Virus record (IMG/VR): IMGVR_UViG_3300025617_000105
Location: 1-25,347 of that record
Direction: 5' to 3' (one strand)
Source of the DNA: a virus
Length of the DNA: 25,347 nt
Position numbers and translations under genes: made by a program. Shown here in pieces: positions 23,088-25,347 of this stretch. The notes beneath the pieces are model-generated. The model was not told the DNA's origin. It was given only the letters and a program-made list of their open reading frames with translations, and searched no databases. Each line of letters begins with the position of its first letter. Position 1 is the first letter of the stretch.

Positions 23088-23426
23088 ATGAGACCATTAT
23101 GTGAGTGCGGATTCAGGCCTGCGGCTATAAACTATCAAAAAGAAGGACGTACATACTATCGTAAGAAGTGTGATACTTGTCTACATCACGGTAAGAAGAT
23201 GTATGGTATTCCTAGATGGATGCAGGCAGGATACAAGAAAAAGTGTGCTTGCGATAAATGCGGATATACCAGCAAGCACGAAGAACAGTTTAATGTGTTT
23301 CACGTAGACGGTGACTTGAACAACTGTCGTCCAAGTAATCTAAAGACAGTATGTGCTAATTGTCAGCGAATAATTCAGAAAAGTGGTGTGAAGTGGAAGC
23401 AGGGAGACTTAGTGCCCGACTTTTAA
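23088..23426 (+). CDS. HNH-like zinc-finger protein with atypical active site
   Basis: A 112-aa protein, one of two genes on the + strand. An N-terminal zinc knuckle (CECG at 5-8, CDTC at 28-31) is followed by an HNH-type treble clef: CDKCG (55-59), FHVDGDLNNCRPSNL (71-85) and VCANCQ (88-93). Canonical HNH enzymes have an acidic-His pair and end CxxCH. Here Phe precedes the His (H72) and Gln follows the last Cys, so cleavage activity is doubtful although D74, N79 and N84 remain. I recall the same family, with the same ending QGDLVPDF, in marine T4-like phages. GGTGAGG precedes the ATG; CACCT at 23036-23040 could pair with it. The last 71 bases overlap the kinase gene on the other strand. Confidence 0.8.
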   Translation: MRPLCECGFRPAAINYQKEGRTYYRKKCDTCLHHGKKMYGIPRWMQAGYKKKCACDKCGYTSKHEEQFNVFHVDGDLNNCRPSNLKTVCANCQRIIQKSGVKWKQGDLVPDF

Positions 23427-23916
23427 AGATTGTACGCATAAGCACAGCTACATTCTTTTCTAGTCTTTCTAATGTACCATTGTTGTCAATAGTATAATCA
23501 CACATCCACTGTTCAATACTCATGCTGCTAGAATCTTCTTTAGGCAAGTGATCTGTGCGATCTACCCAAATAGCATAATCAAAAATTTCTTCGTTTTTCA
23601 TAGCAAAGTATTCACGCTTGTTGCGTAGTCCGCAGTAGATATTATTTTGTGCAAACAAGTTACGTCCTAATCTTGCTAAGTCATCACTACAGTAATTATG
23701 GATCATGTTGTACCATTCAGTACGATGATTGTGCCTGTCTGCATAACACTCTTCTTCGTCTGCATAACCGTACTTGTCTTTTAGCTCATCAAAGATAAAC
23801 AGCTCTGAACAAAATTTAGAACTTGACTGAAATGTGTAACCGTATGCTTCTAACATCTCGCATACAGTATCTTTGCCGTGGCGGCCGTGTCCTACAACTA
23901 ATAGCTTTGGTAACAT
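23356..23916 (-). CDS. P-loop nucleotide kinase-like protein (dNMP kinase type)
   Basis: A 186-aa P-loop protein. VVGHGRHGKDTVCEML (7-22) is a Walker A with K15 and the following D16-T17, typical of deoxynucleoside monophosphate kinases. RNKREYFAMKN (98-108), WVDRTDHLPKE (117-127) and CDYTIDNNGTLERLEKNV (139-156) are the usual kinase elements, the last being the strand-turn before the C-terminal helix. It probably phosphorylates dNMPs for phage DNA synthesis. It has a Shine-Dalgarno (AGGAG) and its own sigma70-like promoter. The last 23 residues are encoded opposite the end of the HNH-like gene and look unlike a conserved fold, so the tail may be an overprinted extension. Substrate specificity is not visible. 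Confidence 0.7.
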   Translation of the reverse strand: MLPKLLVVGHGRHGKDTVCEMLEAYGYTFQSSSKFCSELFIFDELKDKYGYADEEECYADRHNHRTEWYNMIHNYCSDDLARLGRNLFAQNNIYCGLRNKREYFAMKNEEIFDYAIWVDRTDHLPKEDSSSMSIEQWMCDYTIDNNGTLERLEKNVAVLMRTIFKSRALSLPASTSHHFSELFADN

Positions 23917-23940
23917 ACAAACTCCTAAGATTATTTGTAT

Positions 23941-23968
23941 ATTATAGCATCTTAGTTTTGTTTGTCAA
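23941..23968 (-). promoter_or_regulatory. Consensus sigma70 promoter of the kinase gene
   Basis: On the - strand TTGACA (23963-23968) and TATAAT (23941-23946) are both perfect hexamers, 16 bases apart. The leader of about 20 bases holds AGGAG. It marks the kinase as a gene read by unmodified host polymerase, in the middle of late genes. Confidence 0.85.
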
Positions 23969-23974
23969 GAGTTT

Positions 23975-24964
23975 TTAGCCGATTGTAAATCCATAACCAA
24001 CGCCGCCGGCAATTTGTAGGCTAACTTCTGCTTCAAGTTTTTCAAGTTCTGCCTGACCTTCTGCTTTAAGTGCATCACCATTTAGAGCACTTCCACCTTG
24101 TGGTCCTGCAATAGTAGCAAACTTTGAACGTGCTTCGCCTAACATCATTTTACATTTAGCAAGTGTGTAGTCTTTGATCCACTGACTTGCTTGGTAGTCT
24201 TGAAGTAATTCAAAGTCTGGACGATAGTTATAGCAGTATAGCATTACTTCTTCGTTAGTTCTAGGACGTTGTAATATTGTTAATTTTTTAGTTGTATTGT
24301 TCCATATAAATTCAATGAAACTACCAAACATACGTCCTACTAATTCTTGGTATTGACTAAAGAAATCGTAAGTTGCAAGTCCGCCGGTATTTGAACTAGC
24401 TAGTAGATATGCGTTTGTGTATGCTAGATTAAATGGTTCAAATAGACTGCCGCCACCGTTTACACTACTCGAATACAGTTCTATACCGACTACATCTCCG
24501 GCATTTAAAGGGCTAGTAAATGTAATTGTTCTTGCTGTGTAATCTGTAGAAAAGTTGCTAACTTCGAGATTGTTAACTTTTATTACAATACCAGTAACAC
24601 TAGACAAATTGTAATTTATAAAAAATGTTTGATTAACTAAACTAGTAGCAACATGAGACTGAGTAAACAATGGTCCACCGACAGCATTACTAGTAGGGCG
24701 AGATCCAATAGATCTACGATATGCTTGCCTTACTTCCATAATATTATTATCTAGTGTATACTCGTTTTGATCAGGTTGTAAAGTTAAGAATGCATAACTT
24801 TCTTCTACCGAGTTATCAGATCGTTGTCTATACCTAGATAGTGCAGTGTCAAGAGATGTTTGATAGTGTATTGGATCTAACTCAACATCAACCATTCCTC
24901 CACCTAACATAGCGTAGACATAGTCGTAAACATCTTTTCGTAAATCAGTAAGGTTTTGTGCCAT
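23975..24964 (-). CDS. gp13: Neck protein gp13
   Basis: A 329-aa protein, near T4 gp13 (309 aa), which forms the neck with gp14 and closes the filled head for tail attachment. The start is the ATG at 24964 with GGAG upstream; an upstream open frame would run through the promoter. LTDLRKDVYDYVYAMLGG (5-22), YQTSLDTALSRYRQRSDN and YTLDNNIMEVRQAYRR match gp13 of marine T4-like phages. EPFNLAYTNAYLLAS and the C-terminal DYTLAKCKMMLGEARSKF belong to the same family. A late promoter precedes it. Unlike T4, gp14 does not follow on the same strand but diverges from it. Confidence 0.88.
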   Translation of the reverse strand: MAQNLTDLRKDVYDYVYAMLGGGMVDVELDPIHYQTSLDTALSRYRQRSDNSVEESYAFLTLQPDQNEYTLDNNIMEVRQAYRRSIGSRPTSNAVGGPLFTQSHVATSLVNQTFFINYNLSSVTGIVIKVNNLEVSNFSTDYTARTITFTSPLNAGDVVGIELYSSSVNGGGSLFEPFNLAYTNAYLLASSNTGGLATYDFFSQYQELVGRMFGSFIEFIWNNTTKKLTILQRPRTNEEVMLYCYNYRPDFELLQDYQASQWIKDYTLAKCKMMLGEARSKFATIAGPQGGSALNGDALKAEGQAELEKLEAEVSLQIAGGVGYGFTIG

Positions 24965-24981
24965 TGTTCTTCTCCGTATAG

Positions 24982-24989
24982 TATTTATG
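24982..24989 (-). promoter_or_regulatory. Late promoter CATAAATA before gp13
   Basis: CATAAATA on the - strand lies 17 bases before the gp13 ATG and leaves a leader of about 12 nt with GGAG. It abuts the + strand gp14 motif, sharing one base. Confidence 0.65.
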
Positions 24990-24996
24990 CTAAATA
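24989..24996 (+). promoter_or_regulatory. Late-promoter-like GCTAAATA, 5 nt before gp14 ATG
   Basis: On the + strand GCTAAATA, then TGTAT, then the ATG at 25002. The spacing equals that of five - strand genes. There is no Shine-Dalgarno. With the - strand motif it forms a compact divergent late promoter within 24982-24996. Confidence 0.5.
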
Positions 24997-25001
24997 TGTA
25001 T

Positions 25002-25347
25002 ATGCCAAGACTTAGTTTATATAAACCAGAAAGAGGCAAGGACTATGAGTTCCTTGACAAAACTATAACAGAGATGTTTACTGTAGGAGGTACTGATATA
25101 TTCGTACACAAATATATCGGCACGGATGACGGCGAAACTGTTAAAGATCACACACAAATACAAGACATGCTGTTTTTAGAAAACAGAGACAGAAAGTATG
25201 ATCCTAGTGTTTATACAATGCGTGGTATATATAATGTACAAGATATTGACTTTGATCTTAGTCAATTTGGATTATTTTTAAGTAATGATATTTTGTTTAT
25301 GACTATTCCAATTAACTATTCAGTCAAAACAATTGGCAGAAAAATTA
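25002..25347 (+). CDS. gp14: Neck protein gp14, 5' part
   Basis: An open frame of 115 codons runs off the window end. The product starts MPRLSLYKPERGKDYEFLDK. VGGTDIFVHKYIG (28-40) corresponds to the GxDVYYLPR-type block of gp14. The stretch of the last 45 residues (MRGIYNV.., DFDLSQFGLFLSNDILFMTI) corresponds to the conserved KFGLEIRDxxTF block of T4-like neck proteins. gp14 joins gp13 in the neck. In-frame ATGs at 24987 and 24996 exist, but 25002 is chosen because it stands at the fixed distance from the late motif and gives the family's MPR start. It is on the + strand, opposite gp13. Confidence 0.8.
   Translation, partial: MPRLSLYKPERGKDYEFLDKTITEMFTVGGTDIFVHKYIGTDDGETVKDHTQIQDMLFLENRDRKYDPSVYTMRGIYNVQDIDFDLSQFGLFLSNDILFMTIPINYSVKTIGRKI

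Noticed and set aside
1-25347. tRNA genes or a CRISPR array
   Set aside because: All gaps are short (the largest is about 150 bases at 10361-10513) and none contains a cloverleaf or spaced direct repeats.

Overview
The window is part of the genome of a T4-like (Tevenvirinae-type) contractile-tailed marine phage. Recognisable T4 core proteins are gp13, gp14, gp18, gp19, gp4, gp16, gp17, gp32, UvsX and UvsY. Many other proteins resemble conserved unknowns that I recall from marine T4-like phages of cyanobacteria and SAR11-type bacteria. The DNA is AT-rich and densely coding. Two genes are on the + strand (an HNH-like protein at 23088 and gp14 at 25002) and all others are on the - strand. I saw no tRNA, integrase, insertion sequence or CRISPR array. 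The host cannot be fixed from sequence alone; a low-GC marine bacterium is the inference.

Layout in - strand transcription order, from high to low coordinates. (1) 25347-17112: gp14 (+, partial) and gp13 (-) diverge from a shared late promoter. They are followed by a P-loop kinase with its own sigma70-like promoter, an antisense HNH-like gene, the tail sheath, the tail tube, a second tail-tube-fold protein, a conserved unknown and head completion protein gp4. (2) 17082-10514: small terminase, two conserved unknowns, a 2OG-Fe(II) oxygenase, large terminase and an 825-aa marine-phage protein with an internal duplication. (3) 10472-7509: recombination module. gp32 has its own promoter, a hairpin in its leader and a terminator after it, and is followed by UvsX, a 75-aa acidic protein and UvsY. 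(4) 7512-1: a tightly overlapping glycan cassette of three methyltransferases, three GT-A-type transferases, three related GT-B/capsule-type transferases and a nucleotidyltransferase-cupin fusion. It starts with an ATGA overlap with uvsY.

Regulation is unusually readable. Copies of a T4-type late promoter (consensus about (G/C)ATAAATA) precede the structural genes. In six cases the motif ends exactly five bases before the start ATG and no Shine-Dalgarno is present, so T4 late promoter geometry would put transcription start on the A of ATG (leaderless mRNA). At five other late promoters the leader would be about 12-30 nt, and four of those have a Shine-Dalgarno. Three good hairpin terminators and one weaker one separate the blocks.

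No gap between genes exceeds about 155 bases; the regulatory content of each is given in the entries.
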